Source: Riptortus pedestris
Lineage: Eukaryota; Arthropoda; Insecta; Hemiptera; Alydidae
DNA length: 64,000 bases
Reading direction: 5' to 3'
Assembly: GCA_019009955.1 (NCBI GenBank)
Contig: CM032232.1
Location: 72,969,001-73,033,000 of the forward strand
Position numbers and translations under genes: made by a program. Below are positions 35,766-48,745 of this stretch, one piece after another. Every line of letters begins with the position of its first letter. Position 1 is the first letter of the stretch. The notes beneath the pieces are model-generated. The model had not been told where the DNA came from and searched no databases. It worked only from the letters and a program-made list of their open reading frames with translations.

Positions 35766-36106
35766 GCGCTCTTCCATAGTTTATAATTTACTGTTTATTT
35801 GGGTCACTGTCTTAATTTTTGTAAGTAAATGTAGTCTGTTCACATATTGACTTAACATATTTTCTTACTCGTACAATATTTCCTCTTTACTAATTACTCA
35901 ACTAATTAAATATATACTAAATTACATAAGTTACTAATTACTAGCTAAATTACTTAATCTTCTAAACTATTTTACAATTACATGTTTTCCAATATTTTAT
36001 ATTTATTTTATCCCCCCCCAATTTTTTATTGATTTTCATTTTTCCAATTTTTTTATTTTATTTATATTTTTTTAAATAGAAACTAAATTAGAATATACTA
36101 TTTACA

Positions 36107-36109
<3 letters not shown>

Positions 36110-36162
<53 letters not shown>
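36110..36162. repeat. (TA)n microsatellite
   Basis: Uninterrupted TATA run not visibly inside a Helentron-like copy. Confidence 0.95.
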
Positions 36163-36163
<1 letters not shown>

Positions 36164-36700
36164 TTTTCACTCCAATACTTAAATAATGAGATTAACCTTA
36201 GTAACAACAATACAACATAAACCCCAATAACAATAACAATATATACAATTTTTTTAATTTTTTGCACCCAGTCCTTGTTTTGTGGGATCCGCTGCCCTTG
36301 TCATATTTAGCTGTTTTTTCTCAGGTGCAATACGCACGAAATTCAGAATTTACATCTCCTGCGAGTCCAGATGGTGGTTTCATGTGATTTCCTATAATTC
36401 CCTTACATCTTCTCATCGTTCAGTGTCGTTTCTCTCAGGCTAAATGCTTCAGAGGTAAGATTGTTTTATTGCAATATTTTTTTTTGTAATATATGTATTT
36501 GTACCCAGTCCATCTTCTGGCCCAGATTATATGAGCTCATCGTGCCTATCATATTTTGTATTAATATTTATTATTTTATTTACCCAGCTGGTCTGTTTTA
36601 TAGTTATAGCCCACACCCATCTTGCTAAACATTTAATATATATATACATTTTTTCCATACTCAGCATTAACAAAGTTATTTTTATTTTTTTTCTTTGTTT

Positions 36701-36896
36701 CCAGTCTTCAATAAACCCCCCACTTCTGGCATGCGATTATCTCTTCAGTGCAACTGAATCACTCAAAATTTCACATCCACTGCTTATATAGCAATTCCTG
36801 TTTAAGGAGGTAACTATAACGGGAGGCATACAGAAATATGACTTGACTTGGAACTTGGAAAATCTGCTTACTTTAGACAGACCCTAAATGACGGAT
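36701..36896 (+). mobile_element. Helentron-like element, 3' part only
   Basis: CAGTCTTCAATAAACCCCCC matches the long 3' variant of copy F. The end has GGAAAATCTGCTTACTTTAG and a degraded hairpin before GACGGATTTTT. The 5' half is missing. Confidence 0.65.
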
Positions 36897-38388
36897 TTTT
36901 AAAATTTGTTATTAAAATGAGTCTTCGGTGGTAAATTTGCAGTTTAAAGTAGTGGTTCACCACAAATGAAATCAGCGTCCATTCAACCAATCAAAATGAA
37001 GAACCCAATGTGCCATGTGTGATGCTAAAGTAAGTACCAATTACAGTTATTTGAACTTTAAGGAAAGACTATTTAATAAAGCTTTCATTAATAACTTAAC
37101 ATTTTCTATTTGTTTCTGTTGTAGATTACATTTCGCTAGGAGTCTTCGTTCTTAGGATACAGTTTGAAATGTGTAAAATATTTAGCAAAATGTCAGGAGT
37201 TTATGATTTAGAGAAGGAAGCGTCATGCATAAAACCAGTCCATTTCCTGTAAATACTGTAGTTTTTCAGTTCCTTTGGCCTTTTTCCAGATTTAACAAAT
37301 AAGTATTTATATAAGTATTTCTCTGTTATTTATGCTTATTTTATTCCCTAAATACAGCTAAAAACGAACTCGGCTTAATTTATGAGATGACGAAATTCAA
37401 TATTTGACTTCGGAAAGATAGATAGTTTTTAAAAAATACCGAATCATCGTTTCCTTTAATAGAGTAGGAAATGGAGCTATATATGGAGCTATATAAAGTA
37501 AGAAATGACAATAGAATTTATAATCTGAATTTTGAGACTTTCAGTTCTCTCCAGGATTGTAAGTACAGCTGTTATTATTTGACTCATCAAGACATGTTAT
37601 ACAAACATTCTAGGTGATTATGGTGTCTCCTACAGTCGCATTCTTGTTCACGTTTATGTTTCTTCAATATTGTTGAAATTATTTGTATCTTGTTGCCCTT
37701 CGTAGTAATCTCTTCTTAAACGACTAAAAGAATTCATCCCCATAATCTTCAATCCTCTTTGGACTAGCTTTGCTGGTTTTCTACATTTAAATTGCGTTGT
37801 AATTCATTTTAGTTTTAACACCTACAAAACCAATAAAAACTCAGTTTTTGTTCGGAACCGTCAGCTGTAAGTTGGTGGGTTCTGTTTGAATAATATCATT
37901 CTAGTATTTAATTGGCTTCATCGACTATTACCTTATTACATAATTTAATTTTTCATTCAAGATGTTACGAGTAAGGATTGTCCCGATACCCTGTCATCAG
38001 TAAATCTATCCATCTTGTAGAGAAAAATTGTAGTTTCTGTTAGAACATTATTCTGTGGTGACTATGATTTAACTTCATGTTGAGAAAAATCTTGAGAAGG
38101 TGGTTTCACATGATTTTTCTGTATGATTTTCTTCCCTGGTATATTACATGAATTCGAGTAACTTCATGGTCCCGAGACAGAGATATGCCCTGCATGTGGG
38201 AGTGTTAAACAATAAATATATACTTTAACTCTGTCATTTTTCTGAGCTGGGCGACAAAAAGTCAGTATGTACTGACATCTAATTTCCTTGAATTTCTTTA
38301 TATTGACGGTGTGACCACAGCAAAGTGAGCATCTTGGAGTTAAACTGAAGATAGAGCTATAGTCTCTGAAAGCATGCTATGAACGATA
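36897..38388. other. Unassigned AT-rich DNA
   Basis: No gene or repeat family recognised. Confidence 0.4.
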
Positions 38389-38521
38389 AAAGTCCGTCAC
38401 GCAGGGGCTGCGTTAACTAAGCAGATTTCCCACGTGCGTCACGTTTTTGCGTTTATCTCAAAAATTAAAAGTTCTATGAGAACAATATTTGGTATTTAGG
38501 CTTCAAATAAAGTGTTTCGTA

Positions 38522-38595
<74 letters not shown>

Positions 38596-38697
38596 TTTTG
38601 AACAGACCTCATTTTCGTCATCTCCTGGGAAGGATCGATGGACATTTGAAGACAAATTTCGAAAATCTCGTCATGAGTACGACCTCAATAGCTAAAA
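38389..38697 (-). mobile_element. Helentron-like element, copy I (collapsed palindrome)
   Basis: Reverse orientation. The 3' end GTCCGTCACGCAGGGGCTGCG is intact. The G-rich segment is deleted, and the core is (CA)n joined to (TA)n (38522-38592). The 5' block is CGACCTCAATAGCTAAAAT. The 24-base palindrome between AGCT and AAAA seen in other copies is precisely missing. Confidence 0.88.
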
Positions 38698-39640
38698 TAA
38701 ATCGTCTTTGTGGTGGTGACCTCAGCTTAGTTGTAATATGCAATCTTTCTAAAAGGTTTAGCAAGCGTGATTTTGTATGAAATATTCCTTAAGTCGTTCA
38801 CCGTTGAGTATATTCATTTCATCAATGTTAATTTATATTACGTAAACAACGATAATGTTGATATTAATATTTAGGAAGTGCATTGTCAATATGCCCTCTC
38901 TGATTCAAACAGCTGCAGCCCCGTTGGAATTGGGTTTTGCTGGCAGGTATAGGGGTTCTTCTTGTTTAAATATTTAACACTACCCGGTAAAACCCCGATG
39001 GAGCAGACTCAGAGAGAATCGAGTATCGACTATGGAGAAAGAGGGAATTCAGTTCCATCCAGTATTAAAGACATTAAAGTGTAATCTATAGGGACGGGGT
39101 TTTAGAACTTGGGGATCTATGACGCTCAGTAAATAATTAAATATTGCCCTCGATTTATAGATTATGAACTTATGAGGTAGCAACTATAAATAACTAATTA
39201 CTCCATGAAATTTTAACACTCCTTACCAGCGGTTGAGAACTAATGGGAAACTCTTCTTGAAATTTGAATTCAATATTTATGAATCGTCTTGTGGAAAATC
39301 TGAGGGTGAAATTGATCCCATAACCAAACTAAAAACCGTCTTGATGGTAAATTATCTCTCCTTAAAACTGATTATTCTTATCATGAAGTCAGGAAAAACT
39401 TAGGAGGAATCATTCAAGAACTTGCGATTTTCACAAATCTATAAGGACGTACACACGTCCTAGATGTATAGAGTGAATGTGTTACTTTTTTCCCTGTTTT
39501 CCACGCAGAGTATCCCTCTAACGTGAGAATTTATTTAAATTTTGTGTGCTCCATCCTTTGGATACTACACACATTATTATAACAATAAAAAACATGTAAA
39601 CATTACATATGTGTATATACAGTAGGTGTAGATCTACAAA
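38698..39640. other. Unassigned DNA
   Basis: No gene or repeat recognised. Confidence 0.4.
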
Positions 39641-40340
39641 ATGGTGTTCAGTTCTTGAAAAATTGCATTAAATCCCTTGTTGAGTTTGAGTAAAAGTTTT
39701 GGTTTGTCCGTTGGCTAAGTTCCGTTTTGTAAGGTAATGTACTTGATGAGTTTTGTTCTTGGTCCGTCAAGTAATGTACATTCATATAAGAGGTGGTCAC
39801 ATGTCTGTTCAGTCTCATTGTCACGTTTGCATATATTTGTGTTTGCTAGTTTAAATTTGTACAAGTAACTTTTTTGTAGGTCCATGTCCTGATATAAATT
39901 GTATTTTTTTAGAATTGCTAAGTGTTATTTTTTGTCTCTGGTATATAGTTGGTATGTACTTACGTAACTGTCGTCCTTTAGGAGTGTTTTGTCCATCTTT
40001 CGTCCCATTTTTTATAAGATTGGTTTCTCAAAAGAGTTTTAATGGTTTGTTTAGTCAGTTTAGAGTATGTGATAGTTAGGTTTTCGCTATTGTAAATGCG
40101 GTCTATGTTAATTTTGCCGTCCGTATAGATTATACTAGTCACTCTGCCACTTGAAATGTAGTGCAGTGTTTTGAGTGTTTCAATAATTGCAAGGTTTTCT
40201 GCTTGATTGTTTGTACATAGTGGTTATATTCTGAATTGTCCACTGTGTATAATATTTCCGTATTTTAAAATAATGTACGCACACCCAACGCCATCCTTGT
40301 TTTAACTTCTGTGATTTTATAATGTATGTTACTTATTTTA
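39641..40340 (-). pseudogene. LINE RNase H and C-terminal tail, decayed
   Basis: On the minus strand, about 40300-40050 translates as GVGCAYIILKYGNIIHSGQF, a stop, then NNQAENLAIIETLKTLHYIS and IIYTDGK. This is the order of LINE ribonuclease H (the NxxAE helix, then the TDG strand). Further on, about 39850-39650 has CKRDNETEQTCDHLLYECTL, the Cys/His tail that follows RNase H. Stops and shifts separate these pieces. The RT portion was not found upstream. It probably belongs to an I-group LINE. Confidence 0.75.
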
Positions 40341-40554
40341 CATTTAAAGGTCTTTGAATTTATAGCATAACCTGTTACTCTTCATTTCACTCGTGGTTAA
40401 GAAAATGGTTTAGGATGTCCTTAAAAAAAGTGAATAATATTCGTTGGTCTTTTTGACTGGCACACCCTTTAGTGGCATCTGCATTTGTATATAGTGTTGC
40501 GAAAATTGAATACATGAATATTCCTTCAGAGAGAGAGAGTCACGTATTTGGAAA

Positions 40555-41070
40555 GTGTGACGTAGATCAAAGAAACCGACAGAAAGTTCTAGCCCCTTAT
40601 AGACTCGTCCAGCCTAGCGTCGAAGGAACCAGACAATTCTCCTTTGATGTATGCCGACAACCTATATAAGAACAGCGAGCCGCGATCGAGGCAGTTTTAT
40701 TCTCACCCGTCTTGATGTTCACATCAGTGCTACAGTGCGACTTAGTGCAGTGCGGTAAAGTGTTTTTATAAGAAGAACAGTGTTGTGCCGTGACTGTAAG
40801 TAACAGTTTAGTGCCGTGTTTAAGACAGTGCAGTGCCGCGAAGTAAAGGACAGTGAAGTGCCGCGAAGTCAAGGACAGTGCAGTGCCGTCTTGTTGTGAA
40901 TTTCAGTGACCGTGAGTGAATTATTGGACTGTGTAATCTGAAGAACAGTGACGCTATCAGTGTATACTGTGAATAGTAATTAAGAATAATTACCAAGTGT
41001 ATTGTGCATTGTGAAATAAATTGTGCAGTGATAAAAACTGTGAAACTTGCGAGTATTTAATTTTGCAATC
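40555..41070 (+). promoter_or_regulatory. TATA promoter / LTR-like leader rich in CAGTG
   Basis: TATATAA at 40663-40669 is followed 29 bases later by an initiator-like GCAGTTT (40691), then a leader with many CAGTG repeats (40725-40960), including GTGCCGCGAAG twice. A strong splice-donor-like GTAAGTAA is at 40796 and an AATAAA at about 41014. Two readings fit: a solo LTR or retrotransposon leader (candidate TG start at 40557), or a host promoter with a non-coding first exon. No open frame follows. The minus frame 40597-40872 is a shadow of the repeats. Confidence 0.4.
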
Positions 41071-41345
41071 CAAAAGAACTCTTATTAAAAACGTTTATTA
41101 CTGGTTTTGGTAATAAAACGTAACCATATGAATAGATGCATGAAGTGGAATGGTCAATGAATTTTATGCTTTTTGACACTTAGCAATACCGTCAGACTTT
41201 TGAATTTTAACTATTTTGAAAACGATGGCCTTGAATGCAAATAATCTTAAGATGTAACGTCAAATTTACTTTCTAAGAATGAGGAAATATACAACATGTT
41301 TGAACATAATTTCGTGGATGCAGATAGTATTGTTGTCCTATTCGA

Positions 41346-41560
41346 ATGCAAGAATCCGCTGGGCATGTCCAACGCCCAAATGACTCTGGAAGAATGCAGC
41401 TCAAGGACAATGCACGGAGGCTGGCTGAAATGCTGACTAATGCATCCTGTCCATCAGATGGTGGCGTGGGCATGCCGACCTTTCAGACGCGGCCTTCATA
41501 CAGTCATCAGGTGCAAAAAGAACGACTCGACGCAAAGGGCTTGAACCCGTTCCTTTCCGT
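41346..41560 (+). pseudogene. Possible LINE ORF2 C-terminal relic
   Basis: AGHVQRPNDSGRM near the start of the frame resembles the RWAGHVxRMxDSR motif found after the RT domain in several LINE endonuclease-RT proteins. The rest of the 143-codon frame (to 41777) loses similarity and becomes phenylalanine-rich. The evidence is weak and rests on one motif. Confidence 0.3.
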
Positions 41561-42343
41561 CAGCCGAACGGCAGCCCCGAGTAATTGCTTCCAAGCAAGA
41601 CAGATAGAGAGAGAGAGACCTCCAAAAGCATTTGCATATAGATGGAGGAGCTCGTCCAAGCAACTTTTATTCTATTTTCCTCTAACTCCTCTCATTCGCT
41701 CTTTTCAAACTAACCTTCCTTACTATATTTATTTTTCCCTTTTCCTACTTTTCTTTTTTAGTATTTCCCCCTTTTAGTCTTTTATTTCAGCATATAAGAG
41801 ACTGCACTGAAGTTTTGCTATTATAAGTCAATGATGTATGAAGTTGCATTATTACTCCTTTTATTTTTCAGACACTCCCAGAATATTTTAATTTTCAAGG
41901 ACAATAAATATCGTTCATGGCATTAGATTTTTCTAAGGAGTTGTGAGAATTCACAAGTACTACATTCAGAGGCGTCTGCAGACAGTTATATTTCTGTAAT
42001 AAAGCATTTCAAATATCTGTTTCAGACTCATAAAAACAAATATAAATTTTCAGAGAAAAGACTAACTGTTTGCAAACTAATCACACCATTAAATAATTTT
42101 TTTTACTATTCTCGCCATTATTTGGTAAAGTTATAATGCCGCCATATTTGACACTGATAATTCGAAACACGTTAACTAACACACACTTATAAGTAGCACT
42201 ACAATAAACATTATTACCTATAATTAATTTCACTATAATGGTCATGAGGGCTAGTAATTTATATTTCATTTATATTTACATGTCATTTATTTTCAGTATA
42301 TGTTATGGGATTTACACTGGATGAATCTCTTATACAGAATTCT
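41561..42343. other. Unassigned AT-rich DNA
   Basis: No gene or repeat recognised. Confidence 0.4.
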
Positions 42344-42392
42344 TTCCGTCGCTCAGGTCTACGTAAACTAAGCAGATTTACCACATTTTGGA
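42344..42392 (-). mobile_element. Helentron-like 3'-end fragment
   Basis: TCCGTCGCTCAGGTCTACGTAAACTAAGCAGATTTACCAC is a damaged reverse copy of the terminal hairpin plus subterminal repeat. (The quoted motif lies at 42346-42385.) Nothing else of the element follows. Confidence 0.6.
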
Positions 42393-42534
42393 ATGACACA
42401 CAGTTGATCTCTTCTTACAATCATATCTATTTCTAAGAAATCTAGAAAATCTTCATTGTTTGGAGAAACAGATAAATATCGAGTATGGAATAGATCAAGT
42501 AAATACTTTCGAGGGAGAACTTGAAATCATCACA

Positions 42535-42540
42535 CACACA

Positions 42541-42613
<73 letters not shown>
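42535..42613. repeat. (CA)n-(TA)n microsatellite
   Basis: Short CACA run then about 70 bases of TATA, not clearly inside a Helentron-like copy. Confidence 0.95.
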
Positions 42614-42618
<5 letters not shown>

Positions 42619-42859
42619 CACATATATTTGCATGTATCTATTGATCGTCAACATTTATAAAAAATTACAAAAAATTTTCTTACATGAAGTTTTTATTTTG
42701 CAGATTTATGTAAAGGTCAAATTTTTACATTAATTTATTATTTTATATCATAAACTCATGCGAGTCTAAATATTTATGTATTTTTTTATTTATTGCTTAG
42801 AAGGATTTTCCTTATAGCAAGGAGTAGGCCTTATATAATGAGATTAGTTTTTCTATGTT

Positions 42860-42970
<111 letters not shown>

Positions 42971-43859
42971 TATTTTTACAAACTAGAATTGAGTATAACT
43001 TGAACTTACACTAACATTTCTAGAAAAATCTAAACTAATAAGTGTCATAATATTTTATTATCTTACCTAATATTAAAACATTATATTTTCAACATAATAG
43101 TTTTATTAAACTTATCATTATCTTTGTTCCTGTTCTTACTAATACATAGGTATAACAGTACTAAATAAAAAAAAACAATTAAGAGAAGAAGAGAAATTTG
43201 ATAATGTTAACTCAGATAAGATTCGCGAAGTTTGAAACGTTTTCTTAAATACTTAAAAATGCTAATATATACTTCTCTAGTTGCACTGTTTAGAATATTA
43301 TGAAGTTGTGAATTATCAGCTGGCTGTTTGAGGAATGGTAAATACTGTTCTCTGAAAGAGGAATAAATAAGGCAACGAAACATTATATGATAGATATTTG
43401 TTTTTAACCCAGAGTCTTGTGAAGGTTGAAATATGGAATTGACGATGGTTTAGACATCCATATGGATTGTCCCATGTATTATTACACTGCAGTAATGCAT
43501 TTCGGAGTGATGGATAGACTCATTGTGGAATCGGTTGTTCCTAAAATTTAGTCAAGTTTGTTTTTAATAAAATATATATGATGAAGGTTCGAGTAAATAA
43601 AATTGTAGAATTCTTTGCATTTCCTAACATACATATGTTTTGAGATAACACTGATAATATAAGTAGACGATAGGAGACTGTATAATCCTATTTTGCGTAG
43701 GCTAAACCTGAATTACCATGTTAACAATGCCCAATATGGGCGGGTGTTCAAGTACAATAACACAGTGAACATGCCCAATGTACACAGTAATCAGATGATG
43801 ACGTGCCATATTAACATAAAATTACCATTTGACATTATGTTATTAAACACTGCGTATAG

Positions 43860-44419
43860 AGGGGGGGGGGTCAACAGAACGTATTTGCATAAATGTCACA
43901 AAGTACAAGTTCAATGGAAACGTTATTTGGTACTTAGCCTTGGAATGACATGGTTCATGATGTACAGCTAATTATTAATATGACATGATTAGGAGTGGGG
44001 ATTTACTGAAAGCATAAACTATAAAATACAAAGATCTCGTTTAATACTCATGATTCATAAAATATGTATAGAACATTCAATTTGCAATAAGATTGGTCCT
44101 ATACAAGTTTTTGATCCGACGTATAGTAACGGAGATTTTTCAAAAATCCCCTCCTTAGCCCCCTCCTCCTTCCGATTTCAGCCATTAACGAACTTGATTT
44201 TTGTTTTTACATGAAACGTTTAAATATGTAGTTCGGTAACGATCAAGCGAAAATTGTGCTCGGCCGAGGATTAACAGACAAATATATATATAATTTTGAA
44301 CGCGCCTCATTTTCGTCATCTCCTGGGTAGGATCGATTGACATTCGAAGAAAATTTTCGGAAATCGCCTCAGGAGTACGACCTCATTAGCTGATTTCCTT
44401 TAAGAGAAACCTGCTAAAA
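43860..44419 (-). mobile_element. Helentron-like element, copy K (3' end missing)
   Basis: Reverse orientation. Starts at a G run followed by TCAACAGAACGTATTTGCAT (long 3' variant). The C-rich block is at 44150-44170, the TA core is very short (44282-44291), and the 5' palindrome (damaged) ends CTGCTAAAA at 44419. The terminal hairpin end is absent. Confidence 0.85.
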
Positions 44420-46145
44420 TGTAGGAAATAAGATAACAGTACAAAAGAAAATATATCTTCACCTTCCTCTTCATTGTCTTACTCTTATGGTTCTCAGAGT
44501 AGAGCTCCACTCTAAGCCAAAATTTATTATAGGCATCAGTCTAAAGTCAATAGTCGCTTCTGTGGATGAATGGATTTGAATCTCTGCATCTCACCATCTA
44601 CCATATTTCAAACAAAATGTTACAACAGTCGAAAATATTGAGATGTGTCGTTTTTGAGATACACAAGATACGTAAATACATAGAAACATATGTACGGTCG
44701 TCAAACCAGCCCAAGGAAGGCCAAAACGGATAATTTTCTTGAAATCAATAACCAAATTTTTGTAGCCATTACAATACTTCCCTAAATTCGTTCAAGGAAG
44801 TAAAAATGGCATGAGTAGAAGTGCAGGTGTACTGGATATTTTTCGGTTAGAGGAAGGTGTATAGTTCAACAATTTCAGTACATTACTATTTTAATAAGCT
44901 TAATTAGATCAAATTTTCCGATTTAACATATACATAAATTTTTATTTTAATCCTTCTTTAGACTCCCTCTACTCTTAGACCAATTTCATCTATTAACAAA
45001 TCTTATCTTTAGTAAAAAATGAGATAGTTAAATAACGAAAAATATGAATAGGTATTTACCAAATAACAAGATATCTTGATTATTATACTATTGTATGTTC
45101 ATTGATGACGTCCCTTATCAAAGTCATTTATCAAAGTGCTTATTGTAGTGTATATCTAACGAAAACAATACGTCATATCTAAGCTTCGAATTTGACGATT
45201 CCTGGTAAATTGGCTTATTGATGATGTCATATGACGTCGAGGAGGATTTATTCATGACTAAAACCTAAAACAAAATAATTGAAATAACCATTAACTTTTA
45301 GGTAAGAGAAGAAAGTATAGATCACCAATTTAGAAAACCCCGGGAATATATAATAAATATTCTACGATTTAACTTATGTTAGCGGAAAATTTGATTAAAA
45401 AAAAAACAAAACAAAAAAAAACTGTCCCTTAATTTTCGATTTACAGGAATAGTTTAAAGTAAGAAATAGAAATATTCTAACTTACAAGCATAAAATTATG
45501 GTACCAAATAATGTTTTCTAAGTCTCTCGTTTCAAGTGTATGGCGTAACGGAAGTGAAAAAAATATATTAGAAGTAATGGAAATGTGGATTTGGTGGAGA
45601 ATCACCAGAACTATTTGGAATACATGGAGGACATTTTAAGGAATTCTAAATCATGTTATCAGGACATCTTCAATAGATAATTTCCCTGAAAACCGAAATG
45701 TTACATCTTGGAATGGATCTTCGAAATATAATGCTAGTTTGAATTATAGCAATTATGTATTCTTACTAGTATTATATAACTATAGCTAATAATTATAAAA
45801 CAATGTTCCTTTACTATACAATACATAAAATCAAGCCATTGTAACATAGAAAACCACGATAAAAGTACATATTGTTCAAATTTTGATTACCTTTACTGTT
45901 GGAAATTGTTGAACTTAAATTAAGCTAAAAATCAACAAGTACAGGCATTCCAAAAAAAAATCACACCTAGTTATCAATCCCTTATCACATTCAGCGATTC
46001 ATTCGATTCGTGCTTAAATAGGTGTGAGCCATATTGGTTTCATTAATGGCTGATTGATAATAATGGAGGTCATAGATAAGAATAATGAATGACTATAAGA
46101 ATAGTGATTGGTGATTGTGGTGTAACTCTGATGGGAGAATAAGAA
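44420..46145. other. Unassigned AT-rich DNA
   Basis: No motif-bearing frame and no repeat recognised; several A-runs (45395-45420). Confidence 0.4.
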
Positions 46146-46254
46146 GTGGCCGAGTTTGATTGCTGTGGGAGTGAGATGGATGGATGTCTAGACAGGGGCC
46201 AGACATGGCCTCCATGTACGGGGTCGTTCTCACTCCGGGAAATTCTATACTGCA

Positions 46255-46256
<2 letters not shown>

Positions 46257-46306
<50 letters not shown>

Positions 46307-46360
46307 GACACACACACACATTGTCTCTCTCACTCTCCTCTGTCTATCTCTATCTGTCTA
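46257..46360. repeat. (CT)n-(CA)n microsatellite
   Basis: CTCT run, then CACACA with GACA, then more CT-rich DNA. The two overlapping frames (SLSLS, HTHTH) are artefacts. Confidence 0.95.
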
Positions 46361-46499
46361 CCTCTTTTTTATTCGCGGCCCTTCCATTCATCGGTCTTTC
46401 TGTCTCTGTTCCTTCTGACTGCCGCACACTGGAGCGATCCTTCAGTAATGTTGGACATTGGGGGAAAAAATAAAAGTTTTAATTTGGGATTTTGATTGT

Positions 46500-47390
46500 A
46501 TTGTTAGCACCACATAAACCCATTTCAATCGAGCAGATTGATTTTTAGCCATATTATTGCAATGGTTTTTACATAATGCCTGGTTATAATTGCTATGTTA
46601 AAAAAAGCCTTGGCTTATTAAATTCGTCGTGAACTCTTATTTCATTTTATAAATTATTGTTGCTTCCAGTACACATTAAGGGTATTATAAAAAATCAAAA
46701 GCTGGCAAAAAAGGTTTTTAAAATTCCTCTATTTTTTTTTTTTTTTTTTTTTTAAATATATATGAAAATAATTTTATTTAATTGAATTCGCAAATCGCTT
46801 GTATATGATTGAAAAAAAAACCACTTGGCATGCTTTTAGGAGTATATTGTCTTATTTACAACGTCGTCAGATCTTGCCTAAACTTGTCTATTCATTAAAT
46901 ATTTTACTTTTAGTGTTTACAGTTTCGGTGCGGATAACATATTATACCTCCCGCGGACCTTTCCCAACTACGTACGGTGTAAAACGCCTCCTCCTCTATG
47001 CAATTGAAGCCGCCATTCACGTTCCAAGAAATAGTTAAATACATGTTTTTCTTGTCTAAATATTTTATATGTTGATATTATGTGTCTACAAATCACAATT
47101 CTCTACTTAGTAAGCGATACATAATCTGTATGTACACATTTAAAATTCATCCTACCGTTATATCGCATCTGGCAAAATTGCTTAAAAAATTGCTGATCAG
47201 GTAATTCAATAGAGTATTTGATGTGCTTTAAAATGACACCAGAATCAATATTCTAGGACCAGTAGAAACGGAGATATTAATGAATGTCCGGCTTACCCTA
47301 TCACTCGCTCCAGTGTGTGGCGTACTGGTTTGGATAGTCCACCTTAAATCTAGGTTGACTAATTTAGATTAGTGATGGGGCTCAGGTTTC
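46500..47390. other. Unassigned DNA
   Basis: Poly-T at 46733-46753. A 79-codon frame (46799-47038) has no family signature. Confidence 0.4.
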
Positions 47391-48075
47391 ATATAAACAA
47401 CACAAATATACGACCGTTCACACAGACAACACGACTCTCATTTACTCAATACGCAACCCTACTATACACGACCCGCTCACAGAAAAGATTAGACAACATA
47501 TTCTAGAAATTATACACTTAAACCTACACATACACACAGAATGGGTAAAAGCCCACTCAGGAAATATTGGAAACGAGCAAGCCGACACGTTAGCAAAGGA
47601 AGCAGCCCAGGATACAAACATAAACCCAGAATTTGCCCTCGTGCCACTCTCATACATTAAAAAAGACTTACGTACCAACACAATACATAAGTGGAATGGA
47701 CGAAATGTAACAAATCTTACAGCTTACATCAATACATACAAACGTAACTCACAACAGCTACAACACAATTAAGAGTCACCATCACAAATGCACACAATTT
47801 CTAACGGAACATGGACAGACAGGACATTATTTAACAAGATTTAAAATTCAAGACAATGACAAATGTACTTGCGACTTACAGACAACACAAACGTTTTTAC
47901 ATATACTATATGACTGCACAACATTTAATCAAAATAGATCAAATTTAATAATGAACATAATTTTAAAAGGATGTAATTGGCCAGAACCTCCTCATATTAT
48001 ATTTAACAAATAAAATAAAGAATTTATAAAGTTTACCAAAAGTATAGATATAGATGTAGCAAAAATACATTAGAA
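47391..48075 (+). pseudogene. I-group LINE ORF2 3' part: RNase H plus Cys/His tail
   Basis: The frame from about 47391 to a TAA at 47770-47772 encodes the later half of ribonuclease H. VHTDNTTLIYSIRNP contains a catalytic-type Asp, and EWVKAHSGNIGNEQADTLAK is the diagnostic C-terminal motif. After a break, another frame (about 47800-48013) gives LTEHGQTGHYLTRFKIQDND, then CTCDLQTTQTFLHILYDC, the zinc-binding tail of LINE ORF2, ending with TAA at 48011-48013. The first half of RNase H and all of RT are absent, so this is a 5'-truncated, frameshifted copy. The 240-base frame on the other strand is its shadow. Confidence 0.88.
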
Positions 48076-48229
48076 TGTAAAGTTGATTTTGAGGAACGGG
48101 GATCATAATTCAATATATTTACCTTACATAGACTATTTCTTTAATATCTGATTGTTTCTCATATCCGTGCTTTGCCTAAAGAATATAATAAAAGTTAACC
48201 ATTTTAAATCTTTTTAGGTATGCTATAGA

Positions 48230-48466
48230 CCTATTCAATTTTGTATTATATGTTTTTGTAAATGTTGATGTGCTTTAGATATGTTAGTATTTGTGGAATA
48301 TATTGGCTGCTGTCAGTTAATAGTTCTGTCATATCGTGGGGTATGTGAAAATTTTCTCGTTGGATGCATTCTGTCAGTATGTGCTTTATCGTAAGGTGTT
48401 TGTTGCAGTATTTGCATATAGGGTTATCAGTCCTTGGCATTAAGTGTCTATGATGTCTATGATGAA
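48230..48466 (-). pseudogene. LINE 3' end (zinc-finger tail), copy 2
   Basis: On the minus strand a 64-codon frame begins MPRTDNPICKYCNKHLTIKH and continues ILTECIQRENFHI. This is the Cys/His tail after RNase H of I/jockey-type LINE ORF2, here with its natural stop. Upstream codons (HRHLM...) are in frame up to about 48466. Only the last 75 or so codons are present. It is homologous to 22886-23180. Confidence 0.75.
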
Positions 48467-48639
48467 TTTAAACATAATAATACATGTAATATACCATGTG
48501 GCAATGGAACATGTATTCGAATAAATAACTCCTGAAAGTGTTACGATGAGGAGAAAAAAAAATGGGGCTCAGATTGGGCGTGTGAGATAAGCCGCACGTT
48601 TTCATAGAAGTGACATTACTTGACCGGTTTAATGTCAGA

Positions 48640-48745
48640 CTAATGAAATAAAGTCCTTAGTATCACCTTGGCTAGAAGAAGGTGGTATTCTGTAGATAAC
48701 TCGTCCCATTGTAGTATGATGTGGACGGAAAAAAAATAAAAACTA
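48640..48745 (+). mobile_element. SINE 3' fragment
   Basis: AGTCCTTAGTATCACCTTGGCTAG, GTAGATAACTCGTCCCAT and ATGTGGACGG match the body of the SINE at 4.6 kb. The tRNA-like head is missing. A-rich tail follows. (The first motif spans 48652-48675.). Confidence 0.65.

Noticed and set aside
47442..47681. 79-codon minus-strand frame
   Set aside because: Shadow of the plus-strand LINE RNase H.
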